From assembly GCA_964467935.1 (NCBI GenBank), contig CAYYKK010000004.1, positions 1-64,000 of the forward strand: 64,000 nucleotides of DNA, written 5' to 3'. Made by a program: the position numbers and the translations under genes. How positions within the stretch are numbered: the first letter of the stretch is position 1; every line of letters begins with the position of its first letter. Positions 32,367-41,992 of this stretch are shown piece after piece. Under the pieces are notes generated by a model, which worked only from the letters and a program-made list of their open reading frames with translations, was not told the DNA's origin and did not search any database. This stretch comes from CAYYKK01 sp964467935. GTDB taxonomy: Bacteria; Myxococcota_A; Polyangia; Polyangiales; Polyangiaceae.

Positions 32367-33269
32367 TCAAAGCTTTCGTCGTTTCCGTCTCGTTGGCGCG
32401 CCCGAGGGCAGCAGGAGCTCGAGGGCCTGCTCGCGGCGGTGCACGGAGGAAGGCGGCGCGCCGAAGCGCCTTCGAAACGCGCCCGTGAACGCGGGCAAGC
32501 TCGTGTAGCCGACGCGGGCGGCGACCTCGGTCACCGAGTAGCGCTCGGCCTTCAGCAAGAGGAGGGCCGCCTCGAGCCTCCGCTCCCTCGCGTAGGCGCC
32601 CGGGGTCGCGCCGAGCTCGCGCGTGAACGCCCTCGAGAGCGTCGACTCGCTCGCGTGGCAGTGCTTCGCGAGGTCCTTCACGCGCAGCGGATCCGATAGG
32701 TGAGCGTCGATGAACGCCCGCGCGCGCGGCACGAGGTCTCCCTCCTCGCGGACCACGGACGTGCGCGTCCGCTGCTCCTCGCGCTCCTTGCACAAGAAGT
32801 AGAGCTCCTTCGTGATCTCTATTTCGAGGAAGACGGCGGCGCGCGTGTCGGGCTTCGCGCAGACGTCGCGCTCGAAGACGTAGCGATGAACGACCTCGTC
32901 GACCCACCGCGTCCGCGGCAGCACGCGCGCCTTCGAGAGGAGCTCGACGAAGCGCGCCGGGTCGAGGTGACCTCGGTAGTCCCGAGCGGCGCGGGCCCTC
33001 ACCTCCGGTCCGAGGATCAGCGTCACGAGCTCCGCGAGCGGGCTCTTCGCGCGGACGCGATAGGGCTGGCCCGGTGGGATGATGGCGAGCGAAGCCCGAT
33101 CGAGCCGCTCCTCTCGCCCGTCGTGGAGCTCGAGCGACACGACGCTCGCCTGCAGGGGGAGCACCACGGCCGGGTGCTGCTCGGCCCGCCTGCGCTTCGT
33201 GAGCTGCGTCCCTCGCTCCACGACGAAGCCCATGATCTCTCGACCCCGCTCGGGCTTGCGCTGGCTCAC
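32367..33269 (-). CDS. AraC-family transcriptional regulator
   Basis: A 300-residue regulator. The N-terminal cupin-like domain (SVVSLELHDGREERLDRASLAIIPPGQPYRV) would bind a ligand. The C-terminal 100 residues carry two helix-turn-helix motifs (LRVKDLAKHCHASESTLSRAF and YSVTEVAARVGYTSLPAFTGAFRRRFG). It lies 48 bases upstream of the aldo/keto reductase on the same strand, a likely target or operon partner. Confidence 0.88.
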   Translation of the reverse strand: MSQRKPERGREIMGFVVERGTQLTKRRRAEQHPAVVLPLQASVVSLELHDGREERLDRASLAIIPPGQPYRVRAKSPLAELVTLILGPEVRARAARDYRGHLDPARFVELLSKARVLPRTRWVDEVVHRYVFERDVCAKPDTRAAVFLEIEITKELYFLCKEREEQRTRTSVVREEGDLVPRARAFIDAHLSDPLRVKDLAKHCHASESTLSRAFTRELGATPGAYARERRLEAALLLLKAERYSVTEVAARVGYTSLPAFTGAFRRRFGAPPSSVHRREQALELLLPSGAPTRRKRRKL

Positions 33270-33359
33270 GACGCCGATCCTACGCCCCTCCGGCCCGTCG
33301 TGAGCGCGCCCCTTGGCTTCCGCCGCCCGACCGCCCTAGCCTCCGGGGAGGGGCGAACG

Positions 33360-33782
33360 ATGAAGCGGATCCTGCACGCGGGAGCGACGATGGGCATCGG
33401 CCTCCACGCCGGCGTGCTGGTGGTCGTGCATGGTGGCACTGCGCCCTCGCGCGAGGACTGGGACGCGGTCTGTCGCGCGGTCTCCGAGCTCCACGGCATC
33501 GCGCGCGGACAGCTCGTCGTCTCGCACGGAGGAATGCCGAACGCGGCGCAGCGCAAGGCCGCGATCGGCTCGTTGCCGGAGGGCTTCGTCGCGCCGCCCG
33601 CCGCCGTGATCTCGGGCGACGCGATGATCCGCGGCGTCATCACGGCGATGAACTGGTTTCTCAACGACAGCCACCGCGCCTTCCGGCCCGGCGACGTCGC
33701 GGGCGTCGCGGCTCACCTCGGTCGCACCGACGAGGAGGCGCGCGAGCTCGTGGCGTTCGCGGAAGAGCTCGCGCCGCGCTAG
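33360..33782 (+). CDS. Conserved-looking protein of unknown function
   Basis: A 140-residue protein. The order is VLVVVHGGTAPSREDWDAVCRAV, LVVSHGGMPNAAQRKA, AVISGDAMIRGVITAMNWF and AFRPGDVAGVAAHLG. This alternating strand/helix pattern resembles a SpoIIAA/STAS-like fold, a guess from memory of similar hypothetical proteins in large myxobacterial genomes. GGGGAGGGG precedes the ATG. The stop overlaps the convergent fliM stop by 4 bases. Confidence 0.6.
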   Translation: MKRILHAGATMGIGLHAGVLVVVHGGTAPSREDWDAVCRAVSELHGIARGQLVVSHGGMPNAAQRKAAIGSLPEGFVAPPAAVISGDAMIRGVITAMNWFLNDSHRAFRPGDVAGVAAHLGRTDEEARELVAFAEELAPR

Positions 33783-34708
33783 CCGCTCATCGACTCGACC
33801 CGGATCTCGGCGCCGCTCGGGGGATCCACCGGGCTCACGTAGCTCGTCGTCTTCTCGACGATGGCGACCGCGAGCTGGGTGCCCGCGGTCGTCGGACGTC
33901 CACGCAAGATCGGGTGACCCTGCACCTGCACGGTCACCGGCGAGCGCACCGGGACGCCGAGGCGGATCGTGTCACCGACCTTCAGCGCGTCGACCTCGGA
34001 CAGCTTCCGCCGGACGCGCCCGAGCTCGACGACGAGCTCGAGCTCGACCTCTTGGAGCACGGCGGGGACGCGCGACGCGTTCATGTCCTTCTGCTTGCCG
34101 TCGCTGAACAGGCCGAGGCCCGCGTTCTGCAGCGCGTCGCGCGCGACGGCGACGACCACCTTGCGAGGCGTTCCCTCGCCGAGCAAGAACGTGAGGGCCG
34201 CGAATTGACCCTCCGGCGGTGTGCCCGAGCTCGCGGGCAACCGCCGCAAGCGCACGCCGAGCGACGCGAGCGCATCGGAGACGGCGCGGAGCAGCCCCTC
34301 CGACAAGCGGCTCATCACCGCGCGCTGCGGGCTCGTCAGCTGCTTGGGAGGACCCTCTTCCTCGAGCTCGTTCGCCTCGTCGACGGGGACGCCTCCGAGG
34401 GCGCCGTCGAGGAGGAACGCGACCGCGCCTCGATCGAAGAGCAAGAGCCCCCGCGAGCCGCCGGGATCGGTGGCGAGCGGGACACCGAACACCGGGCCTT
34501 CGAGCTCGTCTTGGATCGCGCGTGCCACGGCGATCTTCGCCGGCTCGGGCTCGAGGGGCACGCTCCGGCGCATCAAGAACGGCACGGCTCGCTTCATCGC
34601 GAGCGCGATCTCGGCGCCGCGCTCGTCCATCGCGTCGAGGACGCGCCGCTGCGCGCCGCCCTCGACCGCGTCCCCCAACATGCTGCGGACCTGAGGCTCG
34701 CCTTCCAT
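33779..34708 (-). CDS. fliM: Flagellar motor switch protein FliM
   Basis: A 309-residue protein. The middle CheC-like region is diverged, but the C-terminal SpoA domain is clear (RVPAVLQEVELELVVELGRVRRKLSEVDALKVGDTIRLG, VTVQVQGHPILRGRP). The N-terminal CheY-P binding motif (LSQxEIDAL) is not visible, which fits the absence of chemotaxis genes nearby. Last gene of the flgB operon, 8 bases after fliL. Confidence 0.85.
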   Translation of the reverse strand: MEGEPQVRSMLGDAVEGGAQRRVLDAMDERGAEIALAMKRAVPFLMRRSVPLEPEPAKIAVARAIQDELEGPVFGVPLATDPGGSRGLLLFDRGAVAFLLDGALGGVPVDEANELEEEGPPKQLTSPQRAVMSRLSEGLLRAVSDALASLGVRLRRLPASSGTPPEGQFAALTFLLGEGTPRKVVVAVARDALQNAGLGLFSDGKQKDMNASRVPAVLQEVELELVVELGRVRRKLSEVDALKVGDTIRLGVPVRSPVTVQVQGHPILRGRPTTAGTQLAVAIVEKTTSYVSPVDPPSGAEIRVESMSG

Positions 34709-34716
34709 GAAGACCC

Positions 34717-35217
34717 CTATTGGCTGATGAGATCGGTGACGAGGATCTGCTCTGCACCGATCGCGCCTACCGCGTGCAGGCGCTCGAGGATGTCCTTGCG
34801 AAGCTCGTCGAGGCCCTTCGCGTCGCTGAGCTTCTCGGAGGTCAGGCTCCGCAGGTAAGTGAGGATGGCGTCGCGCACGCGCGGGATGAAGGCCTTGAAC
34901 TCCTCCTCCTTCGTCTCGTGCGCGAGCTCGATGGCGATCGTGATCTTGAGGGCGTGCGGCTTTCCCTCGGTGTCGGTGATGTTGGCGAGGAAGGGCTCGA
35001 GCGCGACGGTCGCGCCCGGGGCTTTGACCGTCGGGATCTTGGGGCCCTCTTCGGCGTGGGGGGCGCCCTTGCCGGCGATTCGGGCGCCGCCGAAGGCCGC
35101 GCCCCCCGAGAGAATGGCCGATAGGAGCACTCCGACCAGCATTCCGGCGGCACCACCCTTCTTGGCGGGAGCTGCGGCACCGGCAGGCGCCGGCGCGGGG
35201 GACGCGTTCTCACTCAT
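34717..35217 (-). CDS. fliL: Flagellar basal-body associated protein FliL
   Basis: A 166-residue protein. An Ala/Pro-rich start leads to one membrane helix (GMLVGVLLSAILSGGAAF). The periplasmic FliL domain follows (VALEPFLANITDTEGKPHALKITIAIELAHETKEEEFK, IRDAILTYLRSLTSEKL-like). FliL rings surround the stator and support torque. Followed by fliM, as in many clusters. Confidence 0.9.
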   Translation of the reverse strand: MSENASPAPAPAGAAAPAKKGGAAGMLVGVLLSAILSGGAAFGGARIAGKGAPHAEEGPKIPTVKAPGATVALEPFLANITDTEGKPHALKITIAIELAHETKEEEFKAFIPRVRDAILTYLRSLTSEKLSDAKGLDELRKDILERLHAVGAIGAEQILVTDLISQ

Positions 35218-35227
35218 GGCGAAACCT

Positions 35228-36529
35228 CTAGCGCTTCAGATTGACGACTTCCTGCAGCATCTCGTCTGCAGTCGTGATGGTCTTCGAGTTCGCCTGGAAC
35301 GATCGCTGGTGGGCGATCATGTCGACGAACTGCGCGGCGATGTCGACGTTGGACTGCTCGAGCGCGCCGGCCACCACGGCCGCGCGGCCGCCGCTCGCGG
35401 CTTGGCCCATCGCAGGCTGACCCGAGTCGCGCGTCGCAATCCACAAGTTGTGCCCGGCGCGGCCGAGGCCGTCGTTGGACGTGAACTTCGCGACCGCGAG
35501 CTTCGCGACCGGAATGGTCTCCCCATTGGAGTAGACGCCATTGACGGTGCCGTCGCTGTCGACCTTCACGCCTTGGAGCGCGCCCGACGCGTACCCGTCG
35601 GCCTTCTGCTGCGCGACGTTGCTCGGCGAGCCATATTGGGTGATTCCATCGGTGCCGGCGCCCGCCGGGGGAGGCGTGCCGAAGTTCAGCGAGATCGCCT
35701 GGTTCGGCGAAGCGCCGCCCGAGAAGCTCGCGGTCATCGTGTTGCCGTTGACCGACGCGAGCGTGCCGTCGGGAGCGAACGTGAGGTTGCCGGTGCCGAT
35801 CTCGACGTTCGTGCCGGGGGTGCCGCCTTGGATGTCGGCGCCATCGGCGAGGGCGTGGAAGTCCCACGTCCCGGCGGCGGTCTTCGTGAAATACACCTGC
35901 ACGTCGTGGGCATTGCCGAGCGAGTCGTAGACCTTGGTGCTCGTCGAGAAGTTCGAGGTCTTGGTGGGGTTCTGCGGATCCCAGGGCAACGGGTTGTTCG
36001 TCACCGGATCCGTCGGGACCTTCGCCGTCGCGTCGAGGTTCGCGCTCAACGTGAAGCTCGAGGTCGGCTTCGGTTGGAGCGGGCTCATCGAGAGCTGCAC
36101 GTCGCTCAGCGAGGGGCTGAACCCGCCATTGCCGTCGGACGCATAGCCCTGGAGCTTGAGCCCGTTGGGGTCGACCAGGTTTCCGTCCTTGTCGAGCGTC
36201 GTCTGGCCATTGCGGGTGAAGAAGTCGCCGGTGACGCCGCCGAGCGCGCCCTTCACGACGAAGAAGCCGTCGCCCGAGAGGGCGAGGTCGGTGGGTTGCC
36301 CGGTGTTCATGAGCGATCCCTGGGCGAAGATCTGCTGCGCGCGCGTCATGCGCACACCGGCTCCGTTGTTCTGTCCGACGGCGCCGCCCAGGACGTCCTC
36401 GAATTGGGCGCGCGACATCTTGAAGCCAATGGTGTTCGCGTTGGCGACGTTGTCGCCGACGACGCCGAGCGCCTGCCCCTCTGCCGAGAGACCCGATACT
36501 CCGCTCCACATCGCATTCATGATCGACAT
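35228..36529 (-). CDS. flgE: Flagellar hook protein FlgE
   Basis: A 433-residue hook subunit. N-terminal MNAMWSGVSGLSAEGQALGVVGDNVANANTIGFK and C-terminal SNVDIAAQFVDMIAHQRSFQANSKTITTADEMLQEVV are the family ends. The middle has the hook domains (VYDSLGNAHDVQVYFTKT). AGGAGATCAGC precedes the ATG. A 109-base gap separates it from flgD; no promoter was recognised there. Confidence 0.95.
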   Translation of the reverse strand: MSIMNAMWSGVSGLSAEGQALGVVGDNVANANTIGFKMSRAQFEDVLGGAVGQNNGAGVRMTRAQQIFAQGSLMNTGQPTDLALSGDGFFVVKGALGGVTGDFFTRNGQTTLDKDGNLVDPNGLKLQGYASDGNGGFSPSLSDVQLSMSPLQPKPTSSFTLSANLDATAKVPTDPVTNNPLPWDPQNPTKTSNFSTSTKVYDSLGNAHDVQVYFTKTAAGTWDFHALADGADIQGGTPGTNVEIGTGNLTFAPDGTLASVNGNTMTASFSGGASPNQAISLNFGTPPPAGAGTDGITQYGSPSNVAQQKADGYASGALQGVKVDSDGTVNGVYSNGETIPVAKLAVAKFTSNDGLGRAGHNLWIATRDSGQPAMGQAASGGRAAVVAGALEQSNVDIAAQFVDMIAHQRSFQANSKTITTADEMLQEVVNLKR

Positions 36530-36638
36530 GCTGATCTCCTGTTTTGCTCGGAGCTCGTCGCTCCATCCGCCCGGTGCGGCCGTCAGCGCCCGATTGGGCT
36601 GCCGGCGTCCGGGCCGTTCGTGTCGTTCCCCCGAAGGT

Positions 36639-37454
36639 TCATGGATTGGCAGGCTGGCTCAGCGCATTGAGCGCTTGGCTCACGGCCTGGAGCGTCGCTT
36701 GATCGAGGACGCCCTTCACACCCAGCGAAGAGCTCGTCGAGGCGCTCCCGGTGCCGTCGACGGTCCCTGCGCCGACGCCCACGAGCTCGCTGAGCGGCGC
36801 TCGCACGCCGTTGTCGAGGACGACCTCGGGGTAGCCCTTCGAGTAGTCGACCTCCGTCACGACGCCGCTGACCTGCTGGCTGGTCGAGACGCTCTTGCCG
36901 TCCTTGTCGGTCGCCTGAACCTCGACGGTGTATTGGCCGGCAGGCGCCTTCACGCCCGCGTCGTTCGTCCCGTCCCAGTTCACGCTGACGGCGCCGGCGC
37001 TTCGCGCGCCCATGTCCATCGTGCGGACCGTGTTGCCGTCCTTGTCCTTGATCGTCACCTTGACGCTCGTCGCGTCGCCCGAGAGGTTGAAGCTCCCGGG
37101 CGCCGGCGCGAGGTTGCCGTCCGACGTGATCGACCCCTGACCTTGGATGGTCACGCGCTTGCCGACCAGCGACGCGGCCTCGTTGCTCGCGAGCCCCTGC
37201 ATCTGCGTGCTGAGCACGTCGAGCTTCTGCGATTGGATGATCTGTTGTTCGACCGACGAGAACTGCGCGAGCTGCGTCACGAACTCGGTGCCCTCCATCG
37301 GCTTCAGCGGATCTTGGTGCGACAGCTGCGCGACGAGGAGCTTGAGGAACGCCTGCTTGTCCATCGTTCCGTCGTTGCTCGTCGCCGAGGTCGACGTCGT
37401 CGTGGGGGCGGTGGTGGGGTCGGTCGTCGACGATCCGCTGATGGCTGTGGTCAT
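36639..37454 (-). CDS. flgD: Hook cap protein FlgD
   Basis: A 271-residue protein. The FlgD N-terminus is clear (DKQAFLKLLVAQLSHQDPLKPMEGTEFVTQLAQFSSVEQ). The central part has the FLIG-like Ig fold (NWDGTNDAGVKAPAGQYTVEVQATDKDGK). It caps the growing hook and is replaced by HAPs. The C-terminal tail is longer than usual. Confidence 0.95.
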   Translation of the reverse strand: MTTAISGSSTTDPTTAPTTTSTSATSNDGTMDKQAFLKLLVAQLSHQDPLKPMEGTEFVTQLAQFSSVEQQIIQSQKLDVLSTQMQGLASNEAASLVGKRVTIQGQGSITSDGNLAPAPGSFNLSGDATSVKVTIKDKDGNTVRTMDMGARSAGAVSVNWDGTNDAGVKAPAGQYTVEVQATDKDGKSVSTSQQVSGVVTEVDYSKGYPEVVLDNGVRAPLSELVGVGAGTVDGTGSASTSSSLGVKGVLDQATLQAVSQALNALSQPANP

Positions 37455-37462
37455 ACCCGAGG

Positions 37463-39529
37463 CTAGAGCACGATCCGTACCCGCCTCGATCGCGCGGCCT
37501 GCGCCGTGGTCGAGGTCGGCGCCTCCCCTGGCGCCGCCTCCGAACGGGGCGTCGATCGCGGCGCCGGCGCATGCTCGCGACCGTCTTGTCGCGCACCGGA
37601 GCCCTGCGCGCCGACGCCGCTGCCGCCCACGCTGACGGAGATATCGGACACGGGGACGTGGGAGCGATCGAGATCACTCCGCATCTCGCCCCGGGAAGAG
37701 GCGAGGAGCGCGGCCGTCTCGCTGCGATCGGCCGTGACGCGGAGATCGATCGCGCCATCGCGCGCGCGGCTCTCGACCGACACCCGGCCGAGCTCGGGGA
37801 GCACCGCGTCGGCGCGCATGCCCGAGCGGAGAGTCATGCGGCTGACGGCGACCTCGGCATGGTCTTGACGCTGCGCGCGCAGGAGCGTCGAGGCGTGCGG
37901 CTGCGCCGCGTCGCCCGAGGAGCGAGGCCGAGCCTCGAATGGCGCGCGCGGGCTCGACGGCGTCGACATCGCGAGGGGGTCGGGACGCGACGCGTCTTGG
38001 GGTGTCGCCGCGGTCTCGTGGGTCTCGCCGCGCTTGCGCGAAACCGGCTCGGGCGCCGTCGGCGCGCCGGAGCTCGTCGATCCATCGGTCCGTACGCTCT
38101 CGACCGCGTCGGGCGCGGCGGATGGCGCTCGGCGATCGGGCGAGCTCGTCCGCACGGTCGCGCGTGCTGCGCCTTGCGTCTCGTCGGGAGGCGCGACGCC
38201 GCCGCTGTCGCTCGTCGTCGCCACGGCGCGGTCCTTCGTCGCGCCCCTCGGGTCGCGCCCGGCCACGCTCGCGGCGTCGGTGGGCCTCGTCCCCTCGAGC
38301 GCGGCGTTCGGCTCGCGCGTCGGTGTCGCGTGGCGGGGATCGCTCGTTCCGCCGCGGCCCGCGTGCTCGGCGGGGGCGCCGGCGCGCGCGGCGCTCTCGG
38401 CGATCGGACCGGAGGGCCTCGTCGATGCGCTCGCGTGGGTCGGGGAGGCCGCCGTCCGCCCGATCGCGTCGGGATCGGCCTGCCTCGGCGTGCCGGTGTC
38501 GGTTCGTGAGAGCGGCGTGGCGAGCAAGTCGGAGCGCCGCAGCTGATCTCCGAGCCAGCGCGATGGATCGACGTGCGGCGCCTCGGTCGAGGTCGACGGG
38601 GTCGGCTGGCCGTGGGCGCCGTCGGCGATCGCGAGGTCGAGGGTCGCGCCAATGTCGCGCGAGAGGCGCAGCAGCGCTTGCACGCCTTGGCGAATCGCTG
38701 CGGGGATCGGCGCGGCGGGATTTTCGGTGCTCGTCGTCGTCGGGCCGTCGAGCTCACCTCGTCGGTCTCGGTCGTCGCGAGGCGCGCCGGGCGAGCCCCC
38801 GACCGCCCGGGTCGCGGCGTGAGCCAGGAGCGATGGAGGATCGTTTGCCGCCGCGCTCGCGCCGCCGCCTCGCGTCGTGGTCGGCGTGAGGTCGACGGAG
38901 TCGCTCGCGGGCCGCGTCGGCGCGAGGAACGGGGGTGCCGCGCTCGCGGCCCCGAGCGGTTCGTCCGCGCGCTCGGAGGGCGCGCCGTCGCGCTGAGCGG
39001 ACCCGCGCGGTCCTCCTTCGCCGACGGCCTTGGACGCGCCCCCGGTCGACGCGAATCCACTCGAAACGAGCTCCGTCGTGGCGAACGCATTCGACGATGA
39101 TCTGCTCGGAGGCTCGGCCTTCGTCGCGCCGCCGATCGTGACGGCGCCGAGCGACGGAGGGCCGCCCGGCAGCGCGTCGCCCGTCGTCGATGCGACGGCG
39201 AGGCGCTCCGACGAAGCGATCGGGGGTGTCGGTGGAGGAGGCGTCGCGAGGAGCCCCGGCGCGAGCGCGCCGACGCTCGGCTCGTCGTCGCGCGGGTGCT
39301 CCTCGTCGACGAGGGGCGTGAGGGCGCGCGTCCCGCTCGATCTCGGCGAGGCCGTCCTGCCCGAAGGCGCCTCCTTCGCGTCGGGCTCGCTCGCGGCGCC
39401 GAGCAGATCGTCGAACGTCCGTCGCGCCGCCGCGCCGGTCGACGACGTCGTCGATGTCGTCGTCGTCGTCGCGTGCGGTGGGGTCGGCGGGGTCGGTGCG
39501 TCGAATTGGGTCTGGAGGGCGTTCGTCAT
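37463..39529 (-). CDS. fliK: Hook-length control protein FliK
   Basis: A 688-residue protein. About 560 residues are low-complexity (Thr/Ser/Pro/Ala/Arg), the ruler-like disordered part. The C-terminal FliK domain reads RMTLRSGMRADAVLPELGRVSVESRARDGAIDLRV, then LLASSRGEMRSDLDRSHVPVSDISVSVGG. FliK measures the hook and triggers the FlhB switch. The ATG at 39529 overlaps the fliJ stop (ATGA); an earlier in-frame start overlaps fliJ more and looks non-coding. Large for FliK, perhaps implying a long hook. Confidence 0.82.
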   Translation of the reverse strand: MTNALQTQFDAPTPPTPPHATTTTTSTTSSTGAAARRTFDDLLGAASEPDAKEAPSGRTASPRSSGTRALTPLVDEEHPRDDEPSVGALAPGLLATPPPPTPPIASSERLAVASTTGDALPGGPPSLGAVTIGGATKAEPPSRSSSNAFATTELVSSGFASTGGASKAVGEGGPRGSAQRDGAPSERADEPLGAASAAPPFLAPTRPASDSVDLTPTTTRGGGASAAANDPPSLLAHAATRAVGGSPGAPRDDRDRRGELDGPTTTSTENPAAPIPAAIRQGVQALLRLSRDIGATLDLAIADGAHGQPTPSTSTEAPHVDPSRWLGDQLRRSDLLATPLSRTDTGTPRQADPDAIGRTAASPTHASASTRPSGPIAESAARAGAPAEHAGRGGTSDPRHATPTREPNAALEGTRPTDAASVAGRDPRGATKDRAVATTSDSGGVAPPDETQGAARATVRTSSPDRRAPSAAPDAVESVRTDGSTSSGAPTAPEPVSRKRGETHETAATPQDASRPDPLAMSTPSSPRAPFEARPRSSGDAAQPHASTLLRAQRQDHAEVAVSRMTLRSGMRADAVLPELGRVSVESRARDGAIDLRVTADRSETAALLASSRGEMRSDLDRSHVPVSDISVSVGGSGVGAQGSGARQDGREHAPAPRSTPRSEAAPGEAPTSTTAQAARSRRVRIVL

Positions 39530-39960
39530 GTCCTGCTCCGCGCGCGTGCGGCGGTCTCGTCGCTCTCGAATCGGTCGAGGCGTTGCTCGTCCGCGCGCGC
39601 CGCCGTGCGCGTCATCTCGGCCCACCGGTCCATCTGCTCGACCTCACGGTGGGCGCGCGTCAGCTCGTCCTTCCGGACGCGATGTTGCGTCTGCGCCGCC
39701 TCGACGCCGCGCTCCGCGCGCTCGACGGCCCGCCCCAGCGAGACCACGCGCAGGCGCTCGAGCTCGAAGTCGGGCGCCGCGACGTCCCGCACCGACGCGA
39801 CCGAAGCGATCGCCTCGTCGTACGTCGACCGGCTCGCCTCGAGCGCGGCCTCGGCCTCGACGACGCCGCGCCTCGCGACGGCGAGCTCCTTCTCTGCCGC
39901 GCGCTCTCGGTGGCTCCGGAGATCGCGCAATCGCTGGATGCGCTTCAGCTCGCGGCTCAT
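39526..39960 (-). CDS. fliJ: Flagellar export protein FliJ
   Basis: A 144-residue coiled-coil protein (RIQRLRDLRSHRERAAEKELAVARRGV and onward, nearly free of Gly and Pro). Length, charge and position after fliI fit FliJ, the stalk that links the FliI ring to FlhA. Conservation is structural, so context carries the call. Confidence 0.85.
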   Translation of the reverse strand: MSRELKRIQRLRDLRSHRERAAEKELAVARRGVVEAEAALEASRSTYDEAIASVASVRDVAAPDFELERLRVVSLGRAVERAERGVEAAQTQHRVRKDELTRAHREVEQMDRWAEMTRTAARADEQRLDRFESDETAARARSRT

Positions 39961-41270
39961 CGGCGCTCGACCTTCACGGCTTGTGCGAGGGCGCGGATGG
40001 CGACGTCGCGGCTCACCTGCTCTTCGAGTCCCTGCCGGATGAGGTTCTCGATGCGTGGCACCGTGACGATCGCGTCGTCGATCGTCGGATCGCTCCCGGG
40101 CGCGTACGCGCCGATCTTGATGAGGTCGCTCGCTTCGCGCAGCGCGCCCATGTACCCGCGCGCCTGCGTCATCACGGCGCGGTGCTCGACCGTCGTGATG
40201 TCGTTCGTCACGCGCGAGACGCTGCGCAGGACGTCGATCGCGGGGTAGACCCCGCGCTCACCGAGCGCGCGCGACAGGACGATGTGGCCGTCGAGGATGC
40301 CGCGCACCGCGTCGGCGATCGGATCGCTCAGGTCGTCTCCTTCGACGAGCACGGTGTAGATCGCGGTGATCGACCCTTGTCCCGCCGTGTTTCCAGCGCG
40401 CTCGAGGAGCGTCGGCAGCGCCGCGAAGACCGACGGCGTGTATCCCTTGGTGACCGGCGGCTCGCCCGCGGCGAGCGAAGCCTCGCGCAGCGCCATCGCG
40501 AAGCGGGTCACCGAGTCCATCACGAGCAGCACGTTCGCGCCCCGATCACGGAAGTGCTCCGCGATCGCCGTCGCCGCGAGCGCGCCTTGAGCGCGCACGA
40601 GCGGGGACGTGTCGCTCGTCGCCGCGACGACGACGCTGCGCGCGAGCCCCGGACCGAGGGCGCCGCGCACGAAGTCGCCGACCTCGCGACCGCGCTCGCC
40701 GATCAGCCCCACGACCACGACGTCCGCGGCCGCGCGCCGGCACAGCATCCCGAGGAGCGTGCTCTTGCCGACGCCGGTGCCGGCGAAGAGCCCGACGCGC
40801 TGTCCGCGTCCGAGCGGGAGCAGCGCGTCGAGCGCGCGGACCCCGGTCTCGATCGGCGAGTGGATCGGCCTCCTCCCGAAAGACGGGGGCGGCTCGCGCA
40901 AGAGCGGCGCGCGGTGCGCCGCCATCGGCGCGGGCTTGTCGTCGAGCGGCACACCGAACGAGTCGATGACGCGACCGAGCATCGCGTCGCCCACCGGGAT
41001 CGACGCGCCGCGCGGGTGGCGTCGGACCAGCGCGCCCGGCTCGACGCCCTTCGTCGAGCCCAGCGGGGCGCACAAGAGGCGCCCTGCGCGGAAGCCGAGC
41101 ACCTCCGCCAGCAGGGTCCCGTCCGGGCGATGGATCTCGACGCGGTCGCCTGTGGCCGCCGTCACGCCGGCGACCTCCACGAGCAGGCCGACGACGTCGT
41201 GCACCCGACCCTCGGGGCTCGGGCCTTTCGAGGCCTGGACCCGCGCGACGTACGGACCGAGGTCGATCAC
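39957..41270 (-). CDS. fliI: Flagellum-specific ATP synthase FliI
   Basis: A 437-residue ATPase. Walker A AGTGVGKS at 163-170, VVGLIGERGREVGDFV and Walker B VLLVMDSVTRFAMALRE are intact. The N-terminal barrel and C-terminal helical domain have normal length. It powers and primes flagellar export. The GTG start at 41270 overlaps the fliH stop (GTGA). Confidence 0.96.
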   Translation of the reverse strand: MIDLGPYVARVQASKGPSPEGRVHDVVGLLVEVAGVTAATGDRVEIHRPDGTLLAEVLGFRAGRLLCAPLGSTKGVEPGALVRRHPRGASIPVGDAMLGRVIDSFGVPLDDKPAPMAAHRAPLLREPPPSFGRRPIHSPIETGVRALDALLPLGRGQRVGLFAGTGVGKSTLLGMLCRRAAADVVVVGLIGERGREVGDFVRGALGPGLARSVVVAATSDTSPLVRAQGALAATAIAEHFRDRGANVLLVMDSVTRFAMALREASLAAGEPPVTKGYTPSVFAALPTLLERAGNTAGQGSITAIYTVLVEGDDLSDPIADAVRGILDGHIVLSRALGERGVYPAIDVLRSVSRVTNDITTVEHRAVMTQARGYMGALREASDLIKIGAYAPGSDPTIDDAIVTVPRIENLIRQGLEEQVSRDVAIRALAQAVKVERR

Positions 41271-41992
41271 GGGATCTCCTCTTCGTCCTCGAGCTCGAGC
41301 GCGGCCACGACCGCGTCGAGGCGCGCGTTCAAGCTCTCGTCGATCCGTCCGAACTTGCCGCGGACCTCGCAATCGGAGCGGCCGAGCTTCGTGTCGACCA
41401 CCACGTCGCCGAGCTCCGCGAGCCCGTCGCGCTCGCCGCGCGCGTCGAGCGCCTCGACGACCTCGGGCGCGAGCGCGATCGTCACGCGGTCGTGCGCACC
41501 GAGCGCGTCGATGCCCTCCTTCGCCCACGCCGTCACGAGCGTCGGATCGATCTCGACCTCGCGCGACACGACGCGCGTCGCGATGGCGATCGCGAGCCGG
41601 ACGAGGTCGCGCTCCGTCGTCTCGAGCGCCTCGCGCCGCGCGTCGACGATCTTCTCCTTCGCGCTCGCGATGACGGCGCGCAGATCCGAGAGGAGCCCCG
41701 CGAGCTCCGGGCTCTCCCGCGGCGGCGGCGCGGATGGCTCGCGCGTGGCCGTAGGCGGCGGGAGCGCCGCGTCGTCCGGGGGAATCTCGATCCGTGGCGC
41801 GGCGATGAAGGAGATGTCGGCGACCGACGGAGGCGTCGACAGCCGCTCGGGCGGAGGCGCTGAAGCGCCGCTCGTCCAGCGCATCGCCGCCGGCGAGACC
41901 GCGGGCGGCGGCGCGAGCCACGACGGCAGAGGCCGCTCCGACGTTCGGCCGACGCCCATCCACGAAGCTCCGCTCGGTCGATCCATCTTCAT
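41267..41992 (-). CDS. fliH: Flagellar export ATPase regulator FliH
   Basis: A 241-residue protein. The Pro-rich first half is variable. The second half (LLSDLRAVIASAKEKIVDARREALETTERDLVRLAIAIATRVVSREVEIDPTLV, then VTIALAPEVVEAL) matches FliH/YscL. It holds FliI in a soluble complex. The start could be two codons later, where GAGGATG gives a better ribosome site spacing. Overlaps the fliG stop region by 4 bases. Confidence 0.88.
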   Translation of the reverse strand: MKMDRPSGASWMGVGRTSERPLPSWLAPPPAVSPAAMRWTSGASAPPPERLSTPPSVADISFIAAPRIEIPPDDAALPPPTATREPSAPPPRESPELAGLLSDLRAVIASAKEKIVDARREALETTERDLVRLAIAIATRVVSREVEIDPTLVTAWAKEGIDALGAHDRVTIALAPEVVEALDARGERDGLAELGDVVVDTKLGRSDCEVRGKFGRIDESLNARLDAVVAALELEDEEEIP

